A DNA stretch of 64,000 nucleotides. Source: Ascochyta rabiei. Its lineage: Eukaryota; Ascomycota; Dothideomycetes; Pleosporales; Didymellaceae. Location of the stretch: positions 2,727,001 to 2,791,000 of the forward strand of contig NC_082405.1 in assembly GCF_004011695.2 (NCBI RefSeq), in the 5' to 3' direction. This document shows, in pieces, positions 1-12,920 of this stretch. Made by a program: the position numbers and the translations under genes. Under the pieces are notes generated by a model, which saw only the letters and a list, made by a program, of their open reading frames with translations, was not told the origin of the DNA and ran no database searches. The number at the start of each line of letters is the position of its first letter. Position 1 is the first letter of the stretch.

Positions 1-1586
1 ACGCCAGGCAGGGCTTGATTCGCGCGGCGGACGATGATGACTTTACCCTTGCGACAACTACGAGGACACGCAAGAAGAAGGATGTCAATGACCAAGTAAA
101 AGTAGTGAAACGTACGTTTGAAAATGTCGCTATCAATACCGCACATGTACTGACGTGACAACACCGGTCAGACTTCAGTGGGCGGCATGCTCTTGACTTG
201 TATCTAAAATGCCTCCAACTCATCTTGCGACACCAAGTGTGGTACCTAATTAAAGATCAAGGGCTGCCGGCAGAGCTGGAGTTTATTGTCTTTGATCTCT
301 GGGCTCTTCGTATCGCTCAATTTGGTGAGAGAATTGCGAGTGACAATCGCATCCACTCACAACCTCAATCGCAGGTGTTCAGTACCTTGGAAACTGACGA
401 GAGCGAGACGGACGGCGCAACAACTACGCTCCGAACGCCAAAAGGACGAGAAAGGAAGCTCGATGGCATTCCCAACCTCCTCGACTGTCTAGCATTGTGC
501 TATCTGGGAATCCTGACACTACGGTTGCCTATCACACCAGGCGACATCTATCACTGGGTCACGGAAGGCAAACTAGCATACAGAGGAGCGATAAAATGCT
601 TGCCTCTCACGATGCGGGACCGATTATCACCTTCCTATCATGCCACTCTCAACCCAAACGCACTTCTGAGGTACAAGCGATTCTACGCAGCGCTCACCGA
701 TCTACAAATAAGCATCACAAAAGACCATAAGATTGCGTGGGCACCACTTAATCACCGACTGTTGCTTTTCCGGTACCTTAAAGAGCTAGGACTGCCACTC
801 GAAGTCTACGACGTGACTGTTAGACTCGGTAAATTACTTGGCTACGACTTCGTATTCCAGCAAGAAGGAAAGAAGAAGCTTGGTATCAGACATCTGCCAG
901 AAGCACAACTTGTTGGCTGTCTTATTGTGTGCGTCAAGCTGTTGTACCCTTTCCATGACGAACAGCGTCACCCTCGTTCAGCCACCGAGCCCACAGCAGC
1001 GGTGATAAATTGGAGACACTGGCACGAGCAGCTTGAAATCAAGAAGAGGGAACAGAAAGGCGCAAATCAACGCTTCACAGTCGAGGATTTGACCAATTTT
1101 GAGGAAAATGATATCTTCGATCTAACGTCTGATAACCTTGATCAGTATCTCGACTTTTACGCCGAAACCTTCCTTGATGATGCAGAAATCCAGCGAACGA
1201 AGAGCACAGACGACTTTCGGAATGCAATGTATGGCATGTTTCCGATTGAAAGTGGATCAGCAGCTCCTGCCCACCCGACCTTAGACATGTTGCCGGAAAA
1301 CGACAAAATGGCAATGGTTGAAGCTGTGCATGGCTCTATAGAGGTAAGAGCAACAGTGGATGATGAACACAACAATACGGGCACTTTGAGACCTGGTCAG
1401 CTGTATCGCTCCTACAAGAAAGAGAAAGATCTACCGGAACATGCTAAGGCATTCCACGAAGAGGTAGCAAAGCTGGCAGGGCTATCGATGGATATGTTGA
1501 CGATGGCGGTGTTCTTTACAGAAGCGAGAATCCAGAAGTGGCGGAGGACGCAGGAGGCAGACAAGCAGCGACCAGCCAGCGTTTGA
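1..1586 (+). CDS. RRN7: RNA polymerase I initiation factor Rrn7 (TAF1B-like), 5'-truncated by window edge
   Basis: Core-factor subunit that recruits Pol I to the rDNA promoter in the nucleolus. Two exons are visible. The first is open from base 3 to 111 (a lysine/arginine-rich stretch), then a 60-bp intron at 112-171 (GTACGT...CAG), then 172-1586. Splicing joins V-V-K to H-F-S-G-R-H-A-L-D-L-Y-L-K-C-L-Q-L, the cyclin-fold entry typical of the Rrn7/TAF1B family. The following region shows the family's LTLRLPITPGDIYHW-type segment and a second helical repeat (AQLVGCLIVCVKLLYPF). The N-terminal zinc ribbon expected for the family lies outside the window, so the true start is not seen. The C-terminal tail is acidic and mixed-charge. 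The name rests on motif recognition; the splice site is well supported because it restores the conserved frame. Confidence 0.85.
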
Positions 1587-2209
1587 AGAGTCCCCTAGCT
1601 TACAGCATATCATCTCAATGGTAACATGCACATGATAGGGTCTCACTAATTGCAGTTTGACCATTGAATGTACCATTCCAACGTAAAGTCATTACAGTAG
1701 CTAGGACTATCACATTCACATGTGCACTTGAATGTTTCCATTGAGGCATGATGCTAGGTCGGCCGGTGGACCATGTAGTCATATATGAGCGATAATGAAC
1801 GACATGAGCGGTAGCGAAGGAGGCCACGACAGAGAACTGAACATCGGCAGCGAGGACAGCGACAGCTATGAAGATCGTAGTACTTGAGATTTCGCCGTCA
1901 TCTCGAACGCGACGTTCGGAACAACGTGGTAGGTCATGCGACTTATTCTGACTCTACATTAACACATGTGGCATTTTTTCTGCACATGTCTCAGATGTCG
2001 TGCAGTGAAGAATAGTGCAGTGATTTGGTTGAACAAGGACGATTTGTTGGTACCGGATCGCTTGTGATGTTCAAGGACAGAAGTGGCGATTTCCTGTTAA
2101 GGTATAGTGCGACTCGCTTGCAGGTCAGCACAAGCCCTGGAGGCACCTTCTCAAAAATCATCACCAACGACTCGACCTACCGGATTCACGACAGCAGCAG
2201 CATTTCACT
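1587..2209. other. Intergenic: RRN7 3' end to ubiquitin-L40 promoter
   Basis: No convincing coding frame. It holds the terminator region of the upstream gene and the promoter/5' leader of the ubiquitin-L40 gene. Short pyrimidine tracts and an AC-rich leader directly precede the ATG at 2210. Confidence 0.5.
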
Positions 2210-2833
<624 letters not shown>

Positions 2834-3900
2834 ATCATTCGCACAACGGCGTCTGGCGAGTCGGGGTCGGTGAAACGAATGCGACGAATGCATGCGACGG
2901 ACAGTCCAACGAAAGAACTGTTCGCTTTTGCACATGGAGTCTTATCTGTGCTTATCACTCGGCTAAGGAACATGATGATGGGATTGGGGCTTGTAGAGTG
3001 AATACGATTCTACCTTTCCTTCTTGCACAGAACTGTCCCTAGGATCCTTCGCAGATGACAGAGAATATCATGAGGCAATCACCACCAACTCGAGGATTTC
3101 ATGTGAGCTCAATCGCACCAACTCTTGCTGTGACGTCGCTTATGGCGCTTGTACGTACCGTACGCTGATGCTGTGGAGCTGGTACACATCAAGGCAGCTC
3201 TTGCGTGTAGCAAATCGGTGCGCGAGAGATCGAACGGCGCCGCCTAGTGAACTGGTCCAGCTCAATCGCATAGCAAGGCTAAACCAGCACTCGGTTCTGC
3301 CGCCATACTGTATTTGCACCCGATCTGCACGTCGCTGTAACGATAGCTTGAGACGTCTTATCCAAGAACATCAATTGAAAAGCCTCTCATACGACACACC
3401 CTTGTAGCTTTACGAAAGCCAGTTGCCCTACGAACGGAGATGGCTCTTTTTGCACAAAGATAAGTGGCTCGACATGACAAGAGTGCTTTATGAATGACAG
3501 AGTCGATAATAGGCTGTCCTTCGTGTCGTCTCTAGAGTCCAAGTCATGATAGAATGTGCAGCGCAAGCACTGTGTTGGTATGATTTCATTATGTCGTTAG
3601 GAGTCGTTGTGACTGGTACAGATGCTCGCTCGGACAACAGCCACCTACACACACTCTCTATAGCGTGATGATGGCAACAACAATGCAAGGCTCAAAGGGC
3701 CAATGTACTAACAAATAAAAGCAACATGTAACCACAGCAGATATCGTCTCCAGAGCCTTCCTGGTCATGTTGAGATAGGAATGTGCCTTTGATGCAACAA
3801 AGCAAATGGGTATCTCCGCAACGCAATGCAACGCGTTCGCCCCGCCGAACCTCAGGAACCCTGGTGTTGAAAAAGTGCCTGTAAGAGCGGTGCTTTACTG
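2834..3900. other. Intergenic between convergent ubiquitin-L40 and Whi5-like genes
   Basis: About 1 kb between two convergent genes. Several short open frames occur on both strands but none has a recognisable domain or a splice structure that extends it. I see 3' UTR-type sequence only. Confidence 0.5.
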
Positions 3901-5283
3901 TTACCGCGCCGGCTGCGGAGCGTATGGGCTGGCGGAGTAGTGACTGGAGGTGGACATGGGTGGCTGGTAGACCATCCGCCGATCTTGAGGTGGATATGCT
4001 TCGAACATGACGCGTCGTTGGGGAGCTCCTTCGTGCAGCGAGCTATGTGCAGGCAGGCTGGTGTGTGGGAAGTGCTGTGAGTTCTTCGGACTGCTCATGA
4101 ATAGTAGGGTGTCTACAGCGTCTTTTTCTGCTTGCTGACTAGGCATGCGAAGGATGCTAGCCCGAGGGGTTGTTGGCGCTCGCGGGCCGGCGCCGAGATC
4201 ACTGTTGTGCTTTTTCTGTGCTGATCCAAGGTATGATGGCGGCAGATGTATGGTGCTTGATCTGCGCCTTCGGCCAGACTCGAGCTCGGGAGCTGGAGCG
4301 AGTCCAAGCCCAACGTTACCTCCTGTGATAGATATCAAGTTAGCAGCAGCGTTCATCGCTGGCTTGTTGGTCGATCGCCAATATGCTAGAAGACGTCAAC
4401 ACTACAACCTCAGGGGAAAATGACATTACTCACCTGAATTAAGGGCATGTGACCGTGCTGAATCTGAGGTTGGGGACATTATCATTTGGTCGGAGTTATC
4501 AGATATTGCGCTTGGTCTTCGTCGATAATCCATGTTAGAAGGGGAATCGAATGTCACCCGAGAGCCCCCAGGTGCAGAGTTTGGCGATCCGCGTTGAGAG
4601 TGGACCTCTTCTAATTCGTCGAGTGACTGCTTCTCCCAGCCGTTTTGTACCTTGACCATGGCGTACGAGAGACGAGTCTTTAGTTGTGCGGATAGCTGCA
4701 TACGCGTTAGCTGCATACGGGACACAAATGTCGAAGATAGTCACGCACTTCCCCAATTCGAGTGCTCGAATGTGTGTCCATGCTCTTGTTCCGCTTGTGT
4801 GCAAACATCCCTTCTTTCGGACTTGTTGTCGACCCATGACCTTTGACCGATCCATCTGCACTCCTCTTGAAACCTTGGGTGGTAGGGGAGATTAGCGACA
4901 TGGAAGTTGCTGTGGTGTAACCGGTTTGCGGCGTGTTTGCAGCGGCTGTTGCAATCTGCGGCACACTCGTTCTGGCAGCTTGACCATGAATGCAACTTGA
5001 TGAGGTTGGCGATGGAGCTTGTGCAGTTTTGCCATGACTCGCTTGTTCATTGGGCTCAGACGGCGAGGCTCCATCGTAATCCGAGGACAGGTTACTCGAG
5101 GTGGACGGCAGTGCAGGGGCAGAAAATGTGCTGGAAATGGTCGATATCACAGACTCTTGAGACTCTGGAACGTCTAATCCATGCGGCGTAGGGATACGTA
5201 TGGGTTGGGCAAGGTCGGTCTCTGTGATGCATGTCGTAAGTGGACGCTCATCGCGGATCGTGCTAGAGACGCGACTTACGCAT
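3901..5283 (-). CDS. Whi5/Nrm1-family G1/S transcriptional repressor
   Basis: Nuclear repressor expected to bind SBF/MBF and hold back G1/S genes. Four exons on the minus strand: 5283-5280, 5221-4749, 4695-4434, 4322-3901 (386 residues). The first exon is just ATGC; splicing over a 58-bp intron (GTAAGT...CAG) creates M-Q-T-D-L-A-Q-P. Exon 3 carries the diagnostic family box R-L-S-Y-A-M-V-K-V-Q-N-G-W-E at about residues 167-180. A second conserved block, AEKDAVDTLLFMSSPKNSQHFP, lies at about 311-332. The rest is low-complexity Ser/Thr/Pro with many S/T-P sites, as expected for a CDK substrate. Introns 2 and 3 (53 and 111 bp) both have GCTAAC branch points. The family is clear; whether it is the Whi5 or the Nrm1 functional type cannot be decided from sequence. 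The micro-exon start is inferred because no ATG opens the upstream frame. Confidence 0.85.
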
Positions 5284-6322
5284 CGTGGCGGCGGGGTAAA
5301 GGTCCCAACGTGTATGATGAACGATTTGACCGATTCGAGTCCAGGAAATGAAATCAATGCAGTACAGTAGCTGGGTAACACTCGCAGACAAGAACCAGGA
5401 ACTCTGACAGCGGTGTGGTTGATTGAGGGAATTAGTCCACGGACGTGTTCTCGGAGGCTTGGGCGCGTGCTCGATGTTAAGACAGCCGTTCGCGTCACCC
5501 TAGAGAGATGGAGCCCCAAACAACCGGACAACGAGGCAGAAGCAGAGAACACGAGAGCGCGCAGGGCAGTCAGGGGCAGTCCAGCGGCGCGTCGCGTACA
5601 GGTGAAGGACAGAAAGGTGGCTCTTCAACCTCGAGTATGCCTGAAGGATGCCGCGCGATCACGGGTGCCCCAGAACGCGCGTGCTTAGCGGGTGGCGAGC
5701 TCCCGGCGCGGGTGCACGCGCGGGCAAGTGATTTGACCATGCGCCTGGCTAAGCTCATGCAATGCAGCCGCCGCGACGGTTCGTAAGAGTTTTCCAGCAT
5801 CTGCGATGCGCCGCTCCTGCGGGCTGCTGCATGACACAGCGTTAAATCGAGAGTGCTGTCCGATTTGCGTTCTTCTCCAGTCCAATTGTGCGTGAATTAC
5901 AAACACAGTCCATTGACAGTGGCCCCGCACACGCGTTTCCACGCACACGCAGCTGGTAGGCATTGCTTTTCGAGCGCACAAACGCTGCAGCCTGCTGCAC
6001 ATGTGATCTTTGAGGAGGCTCAGCCATTGGCATCGCGCAGTTTTGTTAGCTGCTGGACGGATCTGACATCATTCTTGAGTGCCGTGTCAGACTGGTAGAT
6101 CACATTGCCATTTGTTGATATGATGATCATGCTCATGTAACAAGTGTGTTCATTCATCAGGTCTTGTTCGCTACGGCGCTATACCATTCCCGACATCATG
6201 TACAAACGTCCTTCATGTTCAGTCCTCTTGTACCGTCAGAGATATCCCAAAATCCTGCAATTCCATCAATTCGTACAGAAACCTCACTCATAACGCCTGT
6301 TGCAAACAAAGGTGTACTCATA
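5284..6322. promoter_or_regulatory. Upstream region of the Whi5-like gene
   Basis: About 1 kb between the Whi5-like start and the 3' end of the membrane-protein gene, both on the minus strand. It contains one perfect ACGCGT (MluI cell-cycle box) at 5931-5936, in a CpG-rich stretch. No supported gene; the open frames here are short and lack motifs. Confidence 0.4.
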
Positions 6323-8415
6323 CTAGAAAGCGTAGCCGACACCGCTGGCCTTGCGATGCGTCAGACCGTGATCGCTCCAGGCTCCTCCACGGCCTTCTTC
6401 CGCAATCTTTCCACTAACATCACGTCTCCGGCCCGGCGTACCAAGATCGGAGTCGTCAAACTCATATGGATTGACGTAGTCGATGCCAGATCTGCTGACA
6501 ACACGCGGTGAAACGGCCTTCACTGGTGTGTGATTGAACTCGCCAGTTTTACGCACGCTCGTGTACGACTTCTTGTCCAAGCTGAAGGGCGAACTCTGCA
6601 CGATGTTGTTCTTGACTGCCGAAGAATTGACCGTGTAACGTGCTGTCGCACTCGGGAGATGGTTGGGCTGGTTCTTGAAAGAGCCCTTCTTCGGCGAGGT
6701 GGCAGGGGAATTGGAGGGTAATTCGCCGCTTCGGATACCGTGTGTCGCGGCCTTGAGGTCACCGTAGTAGCGCGACTTTGGTGCAGCGCCACGTGAGTGA
6801 GACCGGTTGAAAGTGGCTTCTGTGGAAATTGACGTGGTCGTCTGGGTACGTTGGAGGCTACCAGGAGCTGTGTTCTTCTTGGCTTCGAAGTTGGGAATTG
6901 GAGGAGGAGTAGACTGAGGTGTCGGTGGATTCATACGAAGAGGCTGAGGCATCATAGGTTGTCCGGTCTCGTTCTCAACGTCTGAAACATCGTAAGAGGA
7001 TACAGTAGTGTAGCCCTTCTTCTGACCAAAAGTCGACTGTTGCGGTGCTTGCTCGTCGTTGTCATCGGGATGAACGAACCAATTATCGTTTCGCAGGTCC
7101 TCACGACTACTCTTCTCCAGGGCAATATCGCCGGTAGCAGCGGACTTCTCGTTTCGAGCAGTGGTAGGGGGCGTGTAGAAGTCTTGCTTCGACGAAGCTG
7201 TGACATGCGAGTTATTTCTGTCACGTCGCTGCATGTTCGCTTGCTGAGCAAGGAACGACTTGCGTTGAGCCAAGGTCTCGTTATCGACATCGTCATCTCG
7301 ACGGTAGAGGCCGTCACGGTGGGCCAGGCTTGTGCGAGACTGGCGAGCAGTTTGAGGTTGGGAATACATCGAGAAGCGTTCTTTGGACTGTTGAGCTGAC
7401 TGGGGCGTGTGCGGCGAGTATGTCGTTTCTGAGTTGTTACGAGTATGCATGAACGACATCTGTGTCTTGGTGGGACTTGGAACGTCCTGCGACAGCAGAG
7501 GGTCGGACTGAGAGGTTCCATCGATGGAGGTAAGGCTTTGACCGCTGAACCGTTTCTCGTTATCAAGGAAAGGCGTTGCTGCCGAGAGCGACGAATCCTT
7601 GTACTTGTGCTTTGACTTCCTACGGGTTAGGTTGTCCTCGAGCGGATTCATATCCGGCGGAAGCTTGGTAATCTTTCTGAAAACGACGACGAGATACATA
7701 TCAATGACCGCTGAGATCAGATGGATACCTGCAGCAGTTGTCGCAGTAAGCCATGTCGTGAGCAGGATCTTGTTCGTCTCGTCATCTGTAGGGAACAACG
7801 TCCTCCAGCGTCCATTAGTGCCAGCTTCTATATCGGCGTTCCTGCGCGATAGCAGCAGAGTGTAGACGTAAAACGGGATGAAACCAGCATCGGTAACCAG
7901 AGCGAAAAAGTGGTAGCTAGCGGAGCTGGCGGCAGGTCGTGATATCGGACTGCGAATAAGGTGATAGATAGCATACAGGCATGCTACAATATCGACACCG
8001 GGCTATACTGGTCAGTATTGTCCTTTGCGGCACGCTCGATCTTTCGACATACCGGTATTCTTATGATCCATCCCTCGGTGTCCTGCGCGCCGCGGATAAA
8101 GATGCCACAGAGTAGGAGTCCAACGGCGCCCAAGAGACTGCACACACGGAAGAAGAGCTGTGTCCATCGCGCAATCTTGATCCACAGCTTGGTCTTTGGG
8201 CTCATGGGCTTGGCGTCTGTCTTTCCATATGGCAAGACAAGGTAGTTGTCCGGGTGCTTGTTGAAGTTCACCAGGGGACCGTCCTGCTTCTTCTTGGATG
8301 GCGATGGTGGCATGCGACTGGCCATGGTCACAGCTTTGGGGTTAAAGGTGTTCGGGACGTCCATCATAGACTCCCTCGCCGGCGCCGAGTAGAGGTAGGG
8401 CTGCCAGCGGCCCAT
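6323..8415 (-). CDS. Four-pass membrane protein with long disordered C-terminal tail (MARVEL-like)
   Basis: Two exons, 8415-8053 and 8002-6323, joined over a 50-bp intron in phase 0 (680 residues). After a cytosolic N-terminus of about 85 residues there are four hydrophobic segments: about 86-107, 123-138, 150-172 and 199-226. This is the spacing of a compact four-helix MARVEL/SUR7-like unit. Everything from about residue 230 on is polar, Ser/Thr/Gln-rich and low complexity, with many S-P and R-x-x-S sites, so probably an intrinsically disordered phosphorylated cytosolic tail. I cannot assign a substrate or partner. The gene shares a 586-bp divergent promoter with the adrenodoxin reductase gene. 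The splice site is firm because the intron removes stop codons and restores the second and third helices. Confidence 0.75.
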
Positions 8416-9001
8416 GACGGCGACAGGAATGATGGCCTTCCTTACGCGACCTTCAGTAGGGAAAGTGAGAGCGTTCGCTTAGCAGAGGAATGCTTGCGAC
8501 GAACACATGGGTTGGGCGAGGATCTGGGGAGCTATGTAGTAAATACCTCGTTGCCAGGGCGACGGTTGGCTGCGAACTTCCCGTGTCAGCTTGCGCATGA
8601 CGTGCTGATTCGCGGATGGGACGGGTGTGTTCCTGCATTGGCCCGAACAGCTTGAACGCTTTTGAGTTCTAGCACTCCGGGAACATGTGGGGCACCGGCG
8701 ACACTCGTGTTGTGGTGGAGTGCATAACCAGGTTGGTTCCATGTTTGTTGGTCAATTGACGCGCGAAAAGGCCGAGGTTCAAGGCCAACCTCCCCTTTGA
8801 CACTTGACAGATCGAAACTACTGTGACTCGAGTCGGGCGAATTGAGGTAGACGTTCTGCTTTACTTTGAGTAATATAAACGAAGTGTATCAATATCCTCT
8901 GGCTTAATGTCTCGAAGTCAACTTTCAGGTTCGGCGTATTCTTAGTCATCCGAAAGTTGTTCGGTCGATGACATCGCGTATGCATTCTGACCCTACACAA
9001 G
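8416..9001. promoter_or_regulatory. Divergent promoter, membrane protein / adrenodoxin reductase
   Basis: 586 bp between two head-to-head ATGs. No gene is supported. A TTTACTTTGAGTAATATAAA AT-rich patch at about 8860-8879 could serve as a TATA-type element for the rightward gene; this is a visual guess. Confidence 0.35.
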
Positions 9002-10712
9002 ATGTTAGCCACGAAACGCCTACACCCCTTGTCATATATCTGCACCAGCTGCATCCAACGCGTAGTAGCTCGATCAGCGCGTACAGCCCATAGCAATGGT
9101 TCTTTTCGTTCAACACGAAGCTACACCAGCTTTACCACCGAACCGTCACGTTCATTGATAGGTGCATTGAAGGCTGCATCTATCCTCTCAACCACCCCTC
9201 GCAATGCTTATAGCACCATTTCATGCACGCGAAAGGGCTTACGCATAGCAATCATTGGTTCCGGCCCAGCTGGCTTCTACACAGCGCATCGCCTCCTTCA
9301 CAAAGTCCAAGATGCCGTCATCGACATGTACGAGCAGCTACCCGTGCCTTACGGTCTTGTACGATTTGGTGTAGCACCCGACCATCCAGAAGTCAAGAAT
9401 TGCCAGGACACTTTCGAAGAGGTGGCACAATCCTCGCGCTTCAATTACATTGGCAACGTGCGCATAGGCCACGACATCGAGTTGACGAAGCTCAAGCCAC
9501 ACTACGATGCTATGCTGTTCTCGTACGGCGCGGACGAAGACAGAAGGCTGGGAATACCAGGGGAAGATCTTGAGGGTGTGTTCTCAGCGAGAGCATTCGT
9601 AGGGTGGTACAACGGGCTGCCGCAGTTCCAAAACTTGAAGCCAGATCTTCAGAGTGGCGATCATGCTGTGGTTGTTGGGCAAGGCAACGTGGCGCTTGAC
9701 GTGGCGCGCATCCTTCTCGCGCCACTCGATCACCTCAGAAAGACAGATATCACGGAGCAAGCCATTCAGACTTTGTCAGAGAGCAGGATTAAGCACGTCA
9801 GGGTGGTGGGTAGACGCGGGCCACTGCAGGTTTGTACAGACTTCAATCACCCCCAACAGTATGCTGACTGCTTGCAAGGTCGCCTTTACTGTCAAGGAAG
9901 CTCGCGAGCTGATGAAAATACCGTCTATCGCTTTCCACGATATTGACCGATCTTTCTACCCCCCAGAAATCAAAAAGCTACCCAGAGTACAAAAGCGCAC
10001 TGCTGAAGTCTTGCTGAAAGGTAGTATAGCTACGTCGGGAGAGGTCGACCGGTCATGGACACTTGATTTCCTGCTAGCGCCCACCTCGATGAACGCCGAA
10101 CAAGGGTCGAACCACCTCTCGTCCATGACGTTCAGAATGCAAGAATTCGTCCCAGACGCTGATCCACTCGATCCGTCTGCACGTGTCCAGCCTACACGAG
10201 ACGATGTTACCGTTCCTGCATCACTAGCTTTTCGCTCTGTGGGCTATAAATCAACCGCTCTGCCTGGCCTATCTGAGCTTGGCGTGCCATTCGACTCGAG
10301 ACTGGGAATTATACCAAACGATGTTCACGGACGAGTTGTATCGCCTGACTCCGGTCCAGGTAATTTGACAGCTGGTCACATTGCCGGTCTCTACTGTGCA
10401 GGGTGGGTGAAGCGTGGTCCGACTGGTGTCATTGCCAGTACGATGCAAGATGCTTTTACATCTGCGGACGTTATTGCGCATGACTGGGAGGACGATGTGC
10501 CGTTCTTAAACAACGCGAGCGGAGAAGAGAAGACAACACGCCTAGGTTGGGATGGTGTCAGAGAAGAAGTGGAACGTAGAGGTGTGCGACCACTTAGTTG
10601 GGCTGACTGGAAGAGAATAGACGCAATCGAAAGAGCTCGTGGCAAAGAGAAGGGTAAAGAGAGAGAGAAGTTTGTGAGTGTATCGGCGATGCTCCAGGCG
10701 CTCGATGCATAA
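9002..10712 (+). CDS. ARH1: Mitochondrial NADPH:adrenodoxin (ferredoxin) oxidoreductase
   Basis: Flavoprotein that passes electrons from NADPH to mitochondrial ferredoxin for Fe-S cluster and heme A synthesis in the matrix. Exons 9002-9829 and 9879-10712 (553 residues) are separated by a 49-bp intron (GTTTGT...TGCTGACT...AAG) that joins VGRRGPLQ to [12 protein letters not shown], a hallmark of the family. The first ~78 residues are basic and Ser/Thr-rich without acidic residues, fitting a mitochondrial presequence. The FAD dinucleotide motif [12 protein letters not shown] is at 84-95 and the NADP motif [14 protein letters not shown] at 223-236. Conserved [25 protein letters not shown] and the C-terminal [18 protein letters not shown] segment are both present. 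The C-terminus has a charged EKGKEREK linker typical of fungal copies. Length is slightly longer than usual. Confidence 0.95.
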
Positions 10713-11689
10713 TTGAGTAAGTCAATATCTGCTTTGACAAGGCTGAAGCAAACATGCGTCACGTCACTGAGATCAATGGGCGCTGTCAACCACCAAATAT
10801 GGAAGTACGCTAGGACTTGGCCTGGATATCACACAACTAGATGTTTACTCATTCTTGTCCTCTGAGTTCAGCAATGCAATCTCCAGGGCCGTTCTTTCTT
10901 GTTTTCGCTTCGATCATTCTCGTACCGGAAGAATCGACAACCAGACATCTGAGATGTCCCGGGTCGCGGGCGCTATGGACGTGTCAACCTGCAAGGATGC
11001 TTCGCTTGAGGCTCACTGCATCGATGGGTGGCTGTGCACATTGTACCTCGTACATGCTCAGCCCCAAAGCAACAGCTTTTTCTGCTCTGATGCCTTCACA
11101 CATCATCTGGCAATGCCAAACCAGCAATTTTGATAACTCACACTCCCTTTTTCGCATGTGCAGCTTGGGCACTTGGTTTCTTTTTACAAAATTAGCTCCT
11201 GGAAAAATCGTCATGGTGGTCGAGGGCCCTTGCACAGGCGATTTTGCTGCCAACTCAAAACGCGCAATACAGGCAACGTCGAGCTGAAATGAGGTACACA
11301 GGTCAGTGCGCAGTCAGGCTGCATTTACACCACGCAGCTCTATCCTTGGATGTGGAAAGACCCACTGGCTGATCATTTATGGGCCTTTTAACAAACAAGA
11401 CGTATCATAAATTCAAAGTATCACAGCGTACATGCGGACAGTCAGGCATAATCAAAGATAGTTCTCAAGATTGTGCATCCAGTATCCGGAACCGGCAAAA
11501 GCGGCAAAGCAATGTAGGCCATTCCGAAATTTTGCGTCCATACCACCTAGAGTGGCTATTCTAAGATCCATTCCAACTATTCCTGATATCTCACATGTGT
11601 TTTATGAAGAGAACTGTCAACGTGCAACCGTGTTTGTCAAGAGATCGCAGGTCTCAAACTTATGGCATCATCAGCTTCCAGGAACACTT
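10713..11689. other. Intergenic, adrenodoxin reductase to secreted protein gene (convergent)
   Basis: About 1 kb. An open frame of 148 codons (10841-11287, plus) and a 90-codon frame on the minus strand overlap here, but neither shows a domain, signal peptide or codon pattern that I can support. Treated as 3' flanks. Confidence 0.4.
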
Positions 11690-12075
11690 CTAGTAGCGGG
11701 ACTTCTCAGGGCACTGGTCGAACTCGCCGTGGCAATTCTTGCACTAAAAGCGCGTCAGTACGGTTGCTGTGTTCCGGATCCCTCGAAATTACCTCTGGCG
11801 TGCGGTGGCACACGTGCTCGCGGCAGGTCTGCTTGCAACCCTCCTGGCCTTGAGTATGACCGTTCTATTGTGACATCAGTATCGCGGTACCATTGAGTTC
11901 TAGCGGAGTGTCGACTTACCTTGAAGCAGAAGTCGAGCATGCCGGTGCAGTAGCCGCAATCAATAGTTTCCTCGGGCGTGTCACGATTGACCAATCCTGG
12001 AATACTCTGCAGAGTGGGAGCCGCAGATACGACAGTGCCGAGCATGAGGGTGAGCGAAAAAACGGTGATCTTCAT
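11690..12075 (-). CDS. Small secreted cysteine-rich protein
   Basis: Three short exons on the minus strand, 12075-11920, 11864-11793 and 11743-11690, encode 93 residues. Both introns (55 and 49 bp) have good borders (GTAAGT...ATAG and GTAATT...TTTTAG) and are in phase 0. A signal peptide is clear: M-K-I-T-V, then a hydrophobic core, cleaving near residue 19 after V-V-S-A. The predicted mature chain of about 74 residues holds nine cysteines at 40, 43, 50, 62, 66, 71, 77, 80 and 87, including C-x2-C and C-K-N-C spacing. This size, secretion signal and cysteine content fit a candidate effector or apoplastic protein, but I do not recognise a named family. The start ATG has an AGC context and the leader is AC-rich. 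Existence of the gene is well supported by splice structure; function is unknown. Confidence 0.78.
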
Positions 12076-12920
12076 GCTGAGTGTTGGGTGTTTGAAAACT
12101 TCCAAATGGCCAAGAGGTGTAGTCAAGAGTGCTGGGAGCTGATACTGGAAACGAACGTGGTTGTCGATTGACAGTAAGCGAGTGTGAAGTTGCAGAGAAG
12201 GTGACGTGAGTAGGGCGATCAAGATTCAATAACGCTGGAGTCCACGCTAGTGGGGCGGTAAACAAACGGGTCAAGAAGGAACAAGTGAAGGTGGCTGGAT
12301 TCAGCAATCATGGAAAAGCCGCCACATCCAGCATGATCTGTGGGCAGATCTTACTACCAAGCGCTTCGAATGTACGACGCCAATATCACTTGCCGCCTGC
12401 GCAACACAACGAGAGTCGTTCTCTTACAGCTCACATGAGCCGTAGTCTGTCAGCATGTTTTGAAATATTTGCGTGTCAGGCGTTTGAGGTTGATGATCTC
12501 ACGTTACGCTTGTAACACCTTGTCTGTGGTCGTTGCTGCCTTCACATGATACTGATCGGTCGTACGCTATATTTACATGAAAAATTCTTCCAATTCGACA
12601 AAGAAAACTCCTGCAATCTCAAGGATTGACCGAAATATGGTCGCTCGATAGATGCCAAACATCAAGAGTGAGCTGGGCATGCAAGTCAGTTACCTAGAGC
12701 ATCACCCCCGAAGTGCATGGAATCCTCGCAAGCAGTATCTGGCACGAGCATTAAAAAATATCAATTGCAAGACGATTTGGTTCAGGATGATATATATTCG
12801 AGACTTTGCTTGGCCGTCTTCTTCGGTTCGGGGTTTGATGGCGAACCAAGGTTCGAAATTGGAGTCGACACAAGCACTTCGATAACCATTCTCATACCCA
12901 ACTAAACCTTCAGACAAACG
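12076..12920. promoter_or_regulatory. Divergent promoter of secreted protein and unknown 370-aa protein
   Basis: 845 bp between head-to-head starts. Short frames only. AT-rich segment around 12560-12620 with no motif I can name. Confidence 0.35.

Noticed and set aside
10841..11287. 148-codon frame right of the adrenodoxin reductase gene
   Set aside because: No domain, codon pattern or splice continuity; overlaps an equally open frame on the other strand.
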